Shown here: positions 15,168-22,068 of the stretch, one piece after another
How the letters are laid out: every line of letters starts with the position of its first letter
Numbering within the stretch: position 1 is the first letter of the stretch
Source of the DNA: Actinomycetota bacterium
GTDB lineage: Bacteria > Actinomycetota > Thermoleophilia > Solirubrobacterales > Solirubrobacteraceae
Direction of reading: 5' to 3'
Length of the DNA stretch: 23,423 nucleotides
NCBI GenBank assembly: GCA_005888335.1
Contig: VAWY01000062.1
Location: forward strand, 1-23,423
The notes under the pieces: generated by a model
The model's database searches: none
Seen by the model: the letters and a program-made list of their open reading frames with translations, nothing else
Told to the model about the DNA's origin: nothing
Position numbers and translations under genes: made by a program

Positions 15168-15524
15168 CCTGCTACCGCACTCGGCGCAATCGGCGGCGCG
15201 GCAACCTGGAAACCGCGGAGAGCGAGCATCTTCGCTGCCGCATCGCCTGTGCCCATTTCGACGACCGGCAGGCGTCTGTCGTGACGCGGCCGTCGCTCGC
15301 GCAAATCGCGCGAAGCGAGACTGCGCGTTTCAAGCGGGCCGGTGGCGAGATCGATCGTCACGACCGGCGCCAGTCGCTGCGAGATCGCGCGGAACAGGCC
15401 GGCTTGTTTTCGGTCAGGCCACTGCGAGTGCGTCTGCCGATGAGGCGACCTTGAACACCGTATGGCGCTCGGCGCCGCGGCACTCGTGCTGCCGCTGTTC
15501 GGGCTGTTGCCAGGCTGAGCAACG
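15168..15524. other. Decayed stretch after the CMD-like gene
   Basis: About 360 bp without a supported gene. The first 100 bp carry scattered pieces that could be the remains of the CMD C-terminal half. Near 15462-15518 a short + frame reads MALGAAALVLPLFGLLPG, reminiscent of the last membrane helix of a transporter, but it is only 18 residues and is not called. Confidence 0.45.
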
Positions 15525-15557
15525 TCACCGACGCTCGGTGAGGGCGGTCACCGAGCG
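15525..15557. promoter_or_regulatory. Three-segment inverted-repeat array (two mutually exclusive hairpins)
   Basis: TCACCGA (15525-15531), CGCTCGGTGA (15532-15541) and TCACCGAGCG (15548-15557) are arranged so that the middle segment can pair perfectly either with the first (7 bp, 3-nt loop) or with the third (10 bp, 6-nt loop). The array ends 21 bp before the start of the secreted protein. It could be a switching leader, a double operator for a dimeric regulator, or a terminator of the upstream operon; there is no T-run. Confidence 0.5.
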
Positions 15558-15578
15558 GACGCCGGTCGGCGGGCGAGG

Positions 15579-16433
15579 ATGGCGGGTATGTCATGTCGCC
15601 GCCTGATCATCGTCGCCGCGCTGGTCGCGACCGCGGTCGCTCCCGCCGCCGCGTCGGCCGACCCGGCTCAGCAGGTCCAGCTCGGGCCGCTCGCCTCGCC
15701 GGTGACGATCGGCGGCGGCACCTACCTCATCGGCGCGCCCATCCGCCCGGGCACCGTGCTGCCCGCGGGCTTCGCGCTCGTGAGCCGCACCCTGACGCTC
15801 GGCGACGCCGACCCGCGCGACACGACCCTGCAGAGCGTGCTCACGTGCCCGCCCGGGATGTACGTCGCCGGGTTGTTCCGCCCGCATCCCGAGGAGGCCG
15901 AGGTCGGCTTCGGCTACGCGCCCGGCGTCCAGATCAACCGGTCCACCTCGGCGACGATCAACTACTCATGGGATCGCCGGCTGCCCGCCGGCGCCACGTT
16001 CACGCCCGCGACCGTGTGCGCGACGCTCGAGTCGCAGGCGATCCTCGAGGGCCCGGTGCGATCGCCCTACGTCGTCGCCGCCGGGCGCTCGCTCATCGGG
16101 CACCCCATCCGGGTGGGCACGCTGCTGCCGCGGACGATCGCGCTGGTCACCAAGACGGTCACCTTGACGCGGTCGCCGGCGCGCACGGAGATGCGCACGG
16201 CGCTGGTCTCCTGCCCATCCAGCGGGCTACCCGGGCGGGAGTTCCGCGTCAGGGAGCTGCTGCTCGTCGCCAGCCGCCGCGTGCGCATCGAGGGCGGCTT
16301 CACATCGCCCGAGCTGCCGGCCGTCACGGCCGCTCGTCTGCGCGCGGCGCACCTCACCTACGAGGTCCGCAAGGGCGAGCCGGTCGGCACGACCAAGCGG
16401 GTCGGCATCGTATGCCAGGCGGTGACGTCGTAA
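15579..16433 (+). CDS. Secreted protein with two tandem copies of one Cys-containing domain
   Basis: A 284-residue protein with a clear Sec signal peptide: basic CRR, a hydrophobic stretch LIIVAALVATAVA, and cleavage likely after ASA (residue 27). The mature part consists of two related halves. GTYLIGAPIRPGTVLPAGFA (47-66) followed by LVSRTLTL matches GRSLIGHPIRVGTLLPRTIA (169-188) followed by LVTKTVTL. Each half has two Cys at similar spacing (90/147 and 212/279), suggesting one disulfide per domain. I do not recognise the family. The frame could also start at ATG 15588. It is flanked upstream by a three-part inverted repeat and downstream by a metallophosphoesterase relic. Exported or surface-associated; binding or structural role possible, no enzyme motif seen. 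Confidence 0.85.
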   Translation: MAGMSCRRLIIVAALVATAVAPAAASADPAQQVQLGPLASPVTIGGGTYLIGAPIRPGTVLPAGFALVSRTLTLGDADPRDTTLQSVLTCPPGMYVAGLFRPHPEEAEVGFGYAPGVQINRSTSATINYSWDRRLPAGATFTPATVCATLESQAILEGPVRSPYVVAAGRSLIGHPIRVGTLLPRTIALVTKTVTLTRSPARTEMRTALVSCPSSGLPGREFRVRELLLVASRRVRIEGGFTSPELPAVTAARLRAAHLTYEVRKGEPVGTTKRVGIVCQAVTS

Positions 16434-16440
16434 GGCAGCG

Positions 16441-16643
16441 TTGGGCGCCGCGCTCGTCTCCGACGTGCACGGCACCTCACCGCGTTCCAGGCGGTGGTCG
16501 CGGATGTGCGCCGGCGAGGCGTCGATCGGGTGGCCTGTGGCGGCGACCTCGCGCTGACGGGCCCGCGCCCGGCCGAGGTCATCGACCGCGTCCGCGAACT
16601 CGGCTGGCCCGGCGCCGTCGGCAACACCGACCCTGGCTCTTGA
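16441..16643 (+). pseudogene. Calcineurin-like metallophosphoesterase, N-terminal relic with frameshift
   Basis: The + strand begins AALVSDVHG, the first metal-binding motif (Asp-x-His) of the calcineurin-like phosphoesterases. One base is missing after the codon for that Gly (16474-16476), and in the shifted frame the sequence goes on LTAFQAVVADVRRRGVDRV, ACGGDLALTGPRPAEVIDRV and RELGWPGAVGNTDP. These contain the second (GGDL) and third (GNTD, normally GNxD/E) motifs. A TGA follows at 16641. Only the first 65 or so of about 240 residues remain and no good start codon or ribosome site is visible. It is a dead gene fragment, directly behind the secreted-protein stop. Confidence 0.85.
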
Positions 16644-16780
16644 CCTTCGTCCGTCGGCAACCTCCACCCCACCGCCGCCCCCGAGTAGCGCTCCTCGCGC
16701 AAACCCGCACGGACATCTGGCGGGGCACAGCAACGACGCGCGGTGCGGCTCACCGCCCAGCGCGAGCCGTCGTTGTGGCG

Positions 16781-17413
16781 TCAGCGAGGTCCGCTGTCGT
16801 CGAGGTTCCAGTGCAGCCCGACGTTGCCCAGCCAGCGGTCGTCGCCGGCCGGCGTGATCGCGAACCGGCTGATCGTTCGCTGGGCTCCGACCTGGTCGCT
16901 ATAGAGCAGGTCCACTGCGAACCCCCGCCGTTCGGACCGGGCCGCGCGTAGCTCGGCCGTGAGGTCGCCATCCGCTTCGTGCAGAGCGCCCTGCCACATG
17001 CCGACGTCACCTGGGGCAACGTAGATGTCGCGGATCTGGCGGCGGAACTCCTCTGCGGGGCGATGGCCGACATCGGAGCGCACAACCTCCGTCCACGGAT
17101 GCCAGCCCTGCAGCACGGCGATGCCTGCGCCGGCATTGCGCAGCGCGAGCCCGAGGTAGAGCGTGCCGTCCTCCTCCTCGACCACCGCCTCGCTGCCCTG
17201 GGCGTGGATCCAGTGACCGTCGGCGAACATGATCTTCTGGACGGGATCATCGAGGCGCCCGTTGATCAGAACCGGGCGTCGCTGCTCTTGAAGGGCCAGT
17301 TCGGCGATACGTGCCGAGCGGTTGGACGAGCGCACAGCAGAGAACGTCGCGCCGGCCAGAGCGAGCGTGCCAGCAGCCGTCGCCAGCGAGGAGATCGTCA
17401 CCCAGTCCGCCAC
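16781..17413 (-). CDS. Conserved hypothetical protein with an N-terminal membrane segment
   Basis: A 210-residue protein starting with GTG at 17413. One membrane helix is visible at the N-terminus (WVTISSLATAAGTLALAGATFSAV, about 4-27), then a basic stretch SSNRSARIAELALQEQRRPVL and a soluble, probably cytoplasmic domain with LYLGLALRNAGAGIAVLQGW, a mixed strand segment RRQIRDIYVAPGDVGMWQGAL and GQRTISRFAITPAGDDRWLGNVGLHWNLD. I recall similar actinobacterial proteins of unknown function with the same topology and endings. No catalytic motif is evident. It has its own promoter region: the next gene on this strand ends 118 bp upstream. Coding confidence is high because of protein-like composition and conserved-looking Gly/Trp-rich segments; role unknown. 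Confidence 0.85.
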   Translation of the reverse strand: MADWVTISSLATAAGTLALAGATFSAVRSSNRSARIAELALQEQRRPVLINGRLDDPVQKIMFADGHWIHAQGSEAVVEEEDGTLYLGLALRNAGAGIAVLQGWHPWTEVVRSDVGHRPAEEFRRQIRDIYVAPGDVGMWQGALHEADGDLTAELRAARSERRGFAVDLLYSDQVGAQRTISRFAITPAGDDRWLGNVGLHWNLDDSGPR

Positions 17414-17530
17414 GCGCGCAACCTACGCCACCGCTCCGCCTCTGTCGCATCCCAGGATCGCAGCGGGGTCGACAGGCCCGCTGCGAAGCGCTTGTCGCGC
17501 TAAGCGAGAGCGCGCAGGCGGGCGTAGGCC

Positions 17531-18223
17531 CTACTGAGCGCCGCGAAGGGCGCTGTAGCGGCCGACGGTCCAGTACCAGTTCGCTTCATCGACGTACTTG
17601 GCGAACGTCTTCCTCGTGGAGTAGCCGAGCTCTCGCTGGAGGTAGACCTCTGCCTCGTCCCGAGTCATGTCGGCTTGATCGAGGAGGCGCCGGCTCAGTT
17701 CATGCATTGCCACAAGAAACCCCGAGTAGCGGCCGTAGCCCTGCATCATCGCCACTTGCTTGATGGTCTTGTCCCACATCACAAACAGATCAGGCACGAG
17801 CTGGTGGAGCACCTTGGAGGCTGCTGCGTCACTCATATTGTGGAGCTCTGATCGGAGCGCGATCACGCTGTCGTACAAGCCATCAACTTCGCGGCTGAGG
17901 CTTGGCACATCGCGATCCGTCAGGGCAACAAGCCCAAGCTCCTCAAGTTCTGATCCGTGGGCGTAGATCCAGCCACGGAATACGGCCGGCGCCTTCTTCG
18001 AGTCGAGCCGACATGCCCAAGCGTTGAGAAAGGTCACGATCTCGCGGCTACGACCCACTCGGGCCAGCATCGAATCCTCGCGGCGAAGGGCGCGGTAGCA
18101 CGCCAAGTAGGCAGCGTCTTCTCGGGCCTGTCGCGAGAAGTGATCTCGGTATGCCGTGGCGCCCCGAACGAACTCGATCCAAGTGAGCACGTTCCAGTCG
18201 AGATCAGCGGTCAGCAGCGGCAC
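17531..18223 (-). CDS. Hypothetical protein of lower GC, with LFVMWD motif
   Basis: About 230 residues from the GTG at 18223, but the start is uncertain: the frame stays open to 18544 and protein-like residues (SPSFWHAFGEAKS) extend at least to about 18265 without a suitable start codon. The core has DLDWNVLTWIEFVRGATAYRD, YLACYRALRREDSMLA, FLNAWACRLDSKKAPAVFRGW and VLHQLVPDLFVMWDKTIKQ, then MQGYGRYSGFLVAMHELSRRLL. A helical, soluble protein. The Leu-x-Pro-x-Leu-Phe-Val-Met-Trp-Asp segment resembles a motif I have seen in uncharacterised proteins of phage or defence loci, but I cannot assign a family. Its GC content is visibly lower than that of neighbours (for example many AAG, ATC, TTC codons mixed with CAT and GAG-poor stretches), consistent with transfer. 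Confidence 0.72.
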   Translation of the reverse strand: MPLLTADLDWNVLTWIEFVRGATAYRDHFSRQAREDAAYLACYRALRREDSMLARVGRSREIVTFLNAWACRLDSKKAPAVFRGWIYAHGSELEELGLVALTDRDVPSLSREVDGLYDSVIALRSELHNMSDAAASKVLHQLVPDLFVMWDKTIKQVAMMQGYGRYSGFLVAMHELSRRLLDQADMTRDEAEVYLQRELGYSTRKTFAKYVDEANWYWTVGRYSALRGAQ

Positions 18224-18545
18224 GCTCTTTGCCTCGCCGAAAGCGTGCCAGAACGAGGGCGAGCTGGCGCGGAAAGCGACTCTCTCGACTGGACTGCTCC
18301 TACTCGCGCGTGCGGAACCGGGACAGACCGTCGCGGTTCGCTCGTGAACGTTGCCGCCAGGCAGCGGGTAGGGGTATCGACTATGCGAGCGGCCTCCTTC
18401 GCGTTCGACATGACTCACCGAGACCTGCGGCAAGCGGCCGTTCCTGGCCACGTGCCGAGCCTCGAGTTGACGTCGCGACGACTGACGCTTGACCGGAACG
18501 GTTCTCAGGGACGAGGATCGGTCACGAGCGAGGAGAGGAGCCACG
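18224..18545. other. Divergent region between the LFVMWD gene and the DUF1326 gene
   Basis: About 320 bp. The part next to 18223 may still be coding for the N-terminus of the minus-strand gene. On the minus strand a GAAGGAGG sequence at about 18386-18393 resembles a ribosome site, but no start codon follows at the right distance. A 10-bp palindrome CGTCGCGACG lies at about 18472-18481. The + strand GAGGAGAGGAG at 18530-18540 is the ribosome site of the DUF1326 gene. Confidence 0.45.
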
Positions 18546-19151
18546 GTGGCTTGGAGCGTTGAGGGCCGGTACTTCGAGAACTGCTCGTGCGACGTCGTGT
18601 GCCCGTGTACCGCGTCGCTGACGTTGGGTGCCGACCGTGACTACTGCCGGGCGGCGCTGGTCTTCCACGTGGACCGCGGTGACGTCGACGGCGTCGACGT
18701 GAGCGACCTGACCGTGGTCGCGGTGGCCGAGTCGCCCAAGGTCATGGCCGAGGGCAACTGGCGCCTCGGCGTTGTCATCGACGAGGCCGCGAGCGACGAG
18801 CAGGCGCAGGCGCTTGGCGGCGTCTTCAGCGGCGAGCTCGGCGGCCCGATGGCCGGCCTCGGGCCGCTGGTGGGGGAGAACCTCGGCGTGGAGCGTCTGC
18901 GGATCGAGTTCAGCGAGTCCGACGGCCGCCACGCGGTGCGGATCGGCGACGCCGCCGACATCGAGGTCGAGGACGTCGTGTCGTTCGGCCGCGAGGACGA
19001 CAGGCCGGCTCAGCTGACCAACGTCTTCCACCCCGCGGGAGAGACGCTGACCATCGGGCGCGCGACGCGCTCGCGGACCGACCTCTTCGGCATCGAGCTG
19101 ATCAACGAGGGCGGGAGCGGCTTCTCGGCTCCGTTCGCGTGGAGCGGCTGA
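18546..19151 (+). CDS. DUF1326 protein (CxCxxxCPC type)
   Basis: A 201-residue DUF1326 family protein. The N-terminus WSVEGRYFENCSCDVVCPC carries the family's diagnostic Cys cluster (Cys13, 15, 19, 21), followed by a long beta-rich domain (RAALVFHVDRGDVDGVDVSDL, GNWRLGVVIDEAASDEQAQAL, VFHPAGETLTIGRATRSRTD). The GTG at 18546 has a GAGGAGAGGAG site upstream. The role is not established; the Cys cluster may bind a metal, and members are often next to DUF2182 membrane proteins, as here (the DUF2182 start overlaps its last 13 bp). Together they probably form a membrane-associated metal-handling or redox unit; this is inference from the gene pair. Confidence 0.92.
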   Translation: MAWSVEGRYFENCSCDVVCPCTASLTLGADRDYCRAALVFHVDRGDVDGVDVSDLTVVAVAESPKVMAEGNWRLGVVIDEAASDEQAQALGGVFSGELGGPMAGLGPLVGENLGVERLRIEFSESDGRHAVRIGDAADIEVEDVVSFGREDDRPAQLTNVFHPAGETLTIGRATRSRTDLFGIELINEGGSGFSAPFAWSG

Positions 19152-19948
19152 GCCTGGGCGGCGCGGCGAGCGCCGCCGCGCCGCGCCGCGCGGCGGCCCT
19201 CGCGGTCGCGCTGGTGGGCGCCGCCGCGGTCGCCTGGATCGTCTTCGGCCGCTGGATGGGCGGCATGCCGGGCGTCGGCGCGGACCTGGGCGCCGCGACG
19301 TTCGCCGGCTCGTGGGCGCTGATGATGGCGGCGATGATGCTGCCCTCGATGACCCCGGTCGTGACCCTCTACGACCGGATGCGCCTTGGCCACGGGCTCG
19401 GCGACTCGGCGACCGCGGCCTTCGTGACGGGCTACCTCGTGACGTGGACCGCCGCGGGGCTGTCCGCCTACGGGCTCGTGCTCGCCGCAGACGCGCTCGC
19501 CGGCGACGCCCTTGCATGGGACGAGGCGGGCCGACCGCTCGCCGGGGCAACGATTCTGCTCGCCGCGGCCTACCAGCTAAGCCCGCTCAAGGACCGCTGC
19601 CTGACCCACTGCCGCAGCCCCGTGGGCTTCCTGCTCTCGCACTGGCAGCCGGGCCGCGCCGGCGCCCTGCGCATGGGCACCCGGCACGGCACCTGGTGCG
19701 TCGGCTGCTGCTGGGGGCTGATGGCGACGCTCTTCGCGGTCGGCCTGATGAGCATCGGCTGGATGGCGGCCATCGCGGGGCTGATCGCACTCGAGCGCCT
19801 CGCGCCCACGTCTTGGCGCACGCGGCTCGCCGTCGCGGTGGCGCTCGGGGTCCTGGGCCTCGCGCTCCTCGCCGTGCCTGACGCCGTCCCGGGCGCGGGG
19901 CACGACGACGCCGGGGCGATGCCGTCGATGACGATGATGGCGCCGTAG
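19139..19948 (+). CDS. DUF2182 integral membrane protein (predicted metal-binding)
   Basis: A 269-residue protein with about seven hydrophobic segments. Hallmarks of DUF2182 are visible: MGGMPGVG, the Met-rich helix SWALMMAAMMLPSMTPVV, CLTHCRSPVGFLL near the middle, and GTRHGTWCVGCCWGLMATLFAVGLMSIGWM. Paired Cys, His and Met residues in the membrane suggest binding of a soft metal such as copper; a C-terminal His/Asp/Met-rich tail (GHDDAGAMPSMTMM) fits this. The GTG start overlaps the DUF1326 stop by 13 bp, so translation is coupled. The function of the pair is not established; binding or delivery of copper to a redox enzyme is inference. Confidence 0.92.
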   Translation: MERLSLGGAASAAAPRRAAALAVALVGAAAVAWIVFGRWMGGMPGVGADLGAATFAGSWALMMAAMMLPSMTPVVTLYDRMRLGHGLGDSATAAFVTGYLVTWTAAGLSAYGLVLAADALAGDALAWDEAGRPLAGATILLAAAYQLSPLKDRCLTHCRSPVGFLLSHWQPGRAGALRMGTRHGTWCVGCCWGLMATLFAVGLMSIGWMAAIAGLIALERLAPTSWRTRLAVAVALGVLGLALLAVPDAVPGAGHDDAGAMPSMTMMAP

Positions 19949-20237
19949 GGACGGACGACGGACCGTGCTGGTGGTGGCGGTCCGCGAAGCGATGGACACC
20001 AATTGCTGTCGCGATCATCGTCGCGGCGCTGGGACCGAGAGCGCCACGCGGTTCACGTCTGTCCGGGGACGGTTCAGACCCTCTGGTGATCGCGCGGAAC
20101 TCATCGCCTACGACGAGATGCGACAGCGTGCCGCCGCGCGTGCGAGTTGCCTGACACCGGGCTCTGCCTTTCGCGCAAAGGAGCGCCGGTCGCCCAGTGA
20201 AGCGTTGCGGCGAGCCGCTCGATCGTCGCGGGCTGCC
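19949..20237. other. Intergenic stretch before the aminotransferase relic
   Basis: About 290 bp of somewhat lower GC. No frame has a recognisable motif or a good start. It replaces the missing N-terminal two thirds of the aminotransferase relic that begins at about 20238, so the junction near 20238 may be a deletion or insertion breakpoint. Confidence 0.5.
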
Positions 20238-20794
20238 GGAGCCTACGCGCCGATGGGCGCCGTCCTCGCCCGCGAGCACGTCGCCGCACCGCTGGCCGGC
20301 AGCGTCTTCCGCCACGGCATCACGTTCGGCGGGCACCCGCTGTGCGCCGCGATCGCGCTGACCAACATGGACATCTTCGCCCGCGAGGGCGTCCTCGACA
20401 ACGTCCGCTCGCTCGCGGGCCACCTCGAGGCGCGGCTGGGCGAGCTGCGCGCGCTGCCGATCGTCGGTGACACCCGCGGCGCCGGGTTCTTCTGGGCCGT
20501 CGAGCTGGTCAAGGACGACGACAACACGCGCTTCGAGCCGGCCGAGCGCGACGACCTGCTGCGCGGCTTCCTCCCGCGCCGCCTGCGCGAGGCGGGCTGA
20601 TCGCGCGCGCCGACGACCGTGGCGACAGCGTCCTGCAGATCGCCCCGCCGCTGAACAGCGACGCGGACCTGCTCGACGAGATCGTCGACCGCCTGGGCGA
20701 GGTGCTGGCCGAGGCCGGCGCGCACATGCTCGCGGGGATGGTGGAGAGCCGGCTTCCTTCGACGCGTTGCCGACTCAGGCCGAGCGGCAGATAA
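20238..20794 (+). pseudogene. Class III (PLP) aminotransferase, C-terminal relic with frameshift
   Basis: From 20238 the + strand reads GAYAPMGAVLAREHVAAPL, FRHGITFGGHPLCAAIALTN, LEARLGELRALPIVGDTRGA and GFFWAVELVKDDDNT: the strand after the PLP lysine, the T-F-G-G-H-P motif and the small domain of class III aminotransferases. In-frame translation ends with TGA at 20598-20600, but one base later the expected text continues LIARADDRGDSVLQIAPPLN and ends at 20794. A single missing base in GGGC-TGATC explains the break. The PLP-binding Lys should lie six residues before Tyr of GAYAP, and Ser is there; upstream nothing is homologous. Therefore N-terminally deleted and frameshifted, not functional. 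Confidence 0.85.
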
Positions 20795-20809
20795 TCGGCC
20801 GCGGGCCTG

Positions 20810-21883
20810 ATGATCACCGCGGACGAAGGCATCTCGACAGATGAACTGCGGCTCGCGCAGCGCAACTCGGGGATGCCGCTCGAGGCGCTGCGATGGCCGA
20901 TCACGCCGATCGGTCTGCATTACTTGCTGATCCACTACGACATCCCGCGAGTCGATGCCGGCGCATGGCGGTTGGAAGTCGCGGGCCGCGTCGAGCGTCC
21001 GGTCGCGCTCTCGCTCGAAGACCTCCAACGGCGAGAGCGGGTCTGTTTGCCGGTCACGATGGAGTGCGCGGGCAACGGGCGGGCGAGCATGCATCCGCGA
21101 CCGGTCTCACAGCCGTGGCTCGGCGAGGCGGTCGGCACGGCCGTCTGGACCGGAACCCCGTTGGCACCACTGCTGCGCGAGGCCGGCCTCGACGAGACCG
21201 CCGTCGAGGTCCTCTTCACCGGACTGGACCGCGGCGTCGAGGGTGGCGTGCCGCAGGCGTATGAGCGCAGCTTGCCGCTTGCCGAGGCTCTCGAGGCGGG
21301 AGCCGTCCTCGCGTGGGGGATCGCCGGCGACGTTCCCCTGCCGCCCCAGCACGGCTTCCCGCTGCGCCTGGTGGTCCCCGGCTGGTACGGGATGACGAAC
21401 GTGAAGTGGCTGCGGCGCATCACCGTCCTCGACACGCCGTTCGACGGCTACCAGCAGTCGCAGGGCTATCGGCTGCGCAGCAGCGAGGACGACCCGGGCA
21501 CGCCGGTCACGCGGATGCTGCCGCGCGCCCTCATGCGCCCGCCTGGTGTCCCGGACTTCCTGACACGGCGCCGCTTCGTGGCCGCGGGGGCGTGTCAGCT
21601 CGAGGGGCGCGCGTGGTCGGGATGGGGGCAGGTGTCCCGAGTCGAGGTGAGCACGGACGGCGGCACCAGCTGGGGTGAAGCAGCGCTCGGCAATGCTCCG
21701 GGCCCGCACGCCTGGCGCAGCTGGTCACATCGCTGGGAGCCTGCCGATCCGGGCGACTACGAGCTCGTCTGCCGCGCCACCGACGCGGCGGGCAACGTGC
21801 AGCCGCTCGAGCCGACTTGGAACGTCGGCGGTTACGCGAACAACGCCGTGCAGCGGATCCCGGTCACGGTTACCGCGACGTAG
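20810..21883 (+). CDS. Sulfite-oxidase-family molybdopterin-dependent oxidoreductase
   Basis: A 357-residue protein of the sulfite oxidase/YedY-like molybdenum-cofactor superfamily. The Moco domain has VAGRVERPVALSLEDLQ, then TMECAGNGR with Cys86, the expected Mo-thiolate ligand, followed by WTGTPLAPLLREAG, PLPPQHGFPLRLVVPGWYGM and NVKWLRRITVLDTPF. The C-terminal Mo-co dimerisation domain (about 240-357) has RRFVAAGACQLEGRAWSGWGQVSRVEVSTDGG and NNAVQRIPVTV. There is no signal peptide and no Tat motif, so it is probably cytoplasmic. The haem domain of animal sulfite oxidase is absent. Substrate could be sulfite or another S/N-oxide. Start ATG at 20810 has a weak ribosome site; it lies 15 bp after the aminotransferase relic. 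Confidence 0.93.
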   Translation: MITADEGISTDELRLAQRNSGMPLEALRWPITPIGLHYLLIHYDIPRVDAGAWRLEVAGRVERPVALSLEDLQRRERVCLPVTMECAGNGRASMHPRPVSQPWLGEAVGTAVWTGTPLAPLLREAGLDETAVEVLFTGLDRGVEGGVPQAYERSLPLAEALEAGAVLAWGIAGDVPLPPQHGFPLRLVVPGWYGMTNVKWLRRITVLDTPFDGYQQSQGYRLRSSEDDPGTPVTRMLPRALMRPPGVPDFLTRRRFVAAGACQLEGRAWSGWGQVSRVEVSTDGGTSWGEAALGNAPGPHAWRSWSHRWEPADPGDYELVCRATDAAGNVQPLEPTWNVGGYANNAVQRIPVTVTAT

Positions 21884-21984
21884 CGACACCTCGCGTTGCG
21901 CGAGATCCGGGAGCACGGCGTCGTTCGGCCTCGAGATGCTCGAAGAGCTGACAGCAGGTGCACGAGCGGTGATACTCCGTTTGC

Positions 21985-22004
21985 CCGAGGGGTCGCGCCC
22001 TCGG
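21985..22004 (+). terminator. 7-bp GC hairpin after the molybdopterin oxidoreductase
   Basis: CCGAGGG (21985-21991) and CCCTCGG (21998-22004) form a perfect stem with a 6-nt loop, about 100 bp after the oxidoreductase stop and 65 bp before the next gene. There is no T-run, so termination is only possible, not shown. Confidence 0.35.
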
Positions 22005-22068
22005 CCGTAGCGCGCTGCAAGCCGCCGAGACTGGGCGACGGCGGGATCCGAGAGGCATGGAGGAACTC

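Noticed and set aside
15593..16951. 452-codon + strand frame overlapping the secreted protein in another frame
   Set aside because: Arg-rich shadow; the signal peptide and duplicated domain support the other frame.
18224..18544. Extension of the LFVMWD protein to the GTG at 18544
   Set aside because: The upstream part is Arg/Ser-rich and its first codons overlap the ribosome site of the DUF1326 gene; only the part near 18224-18300 looks protein-like.
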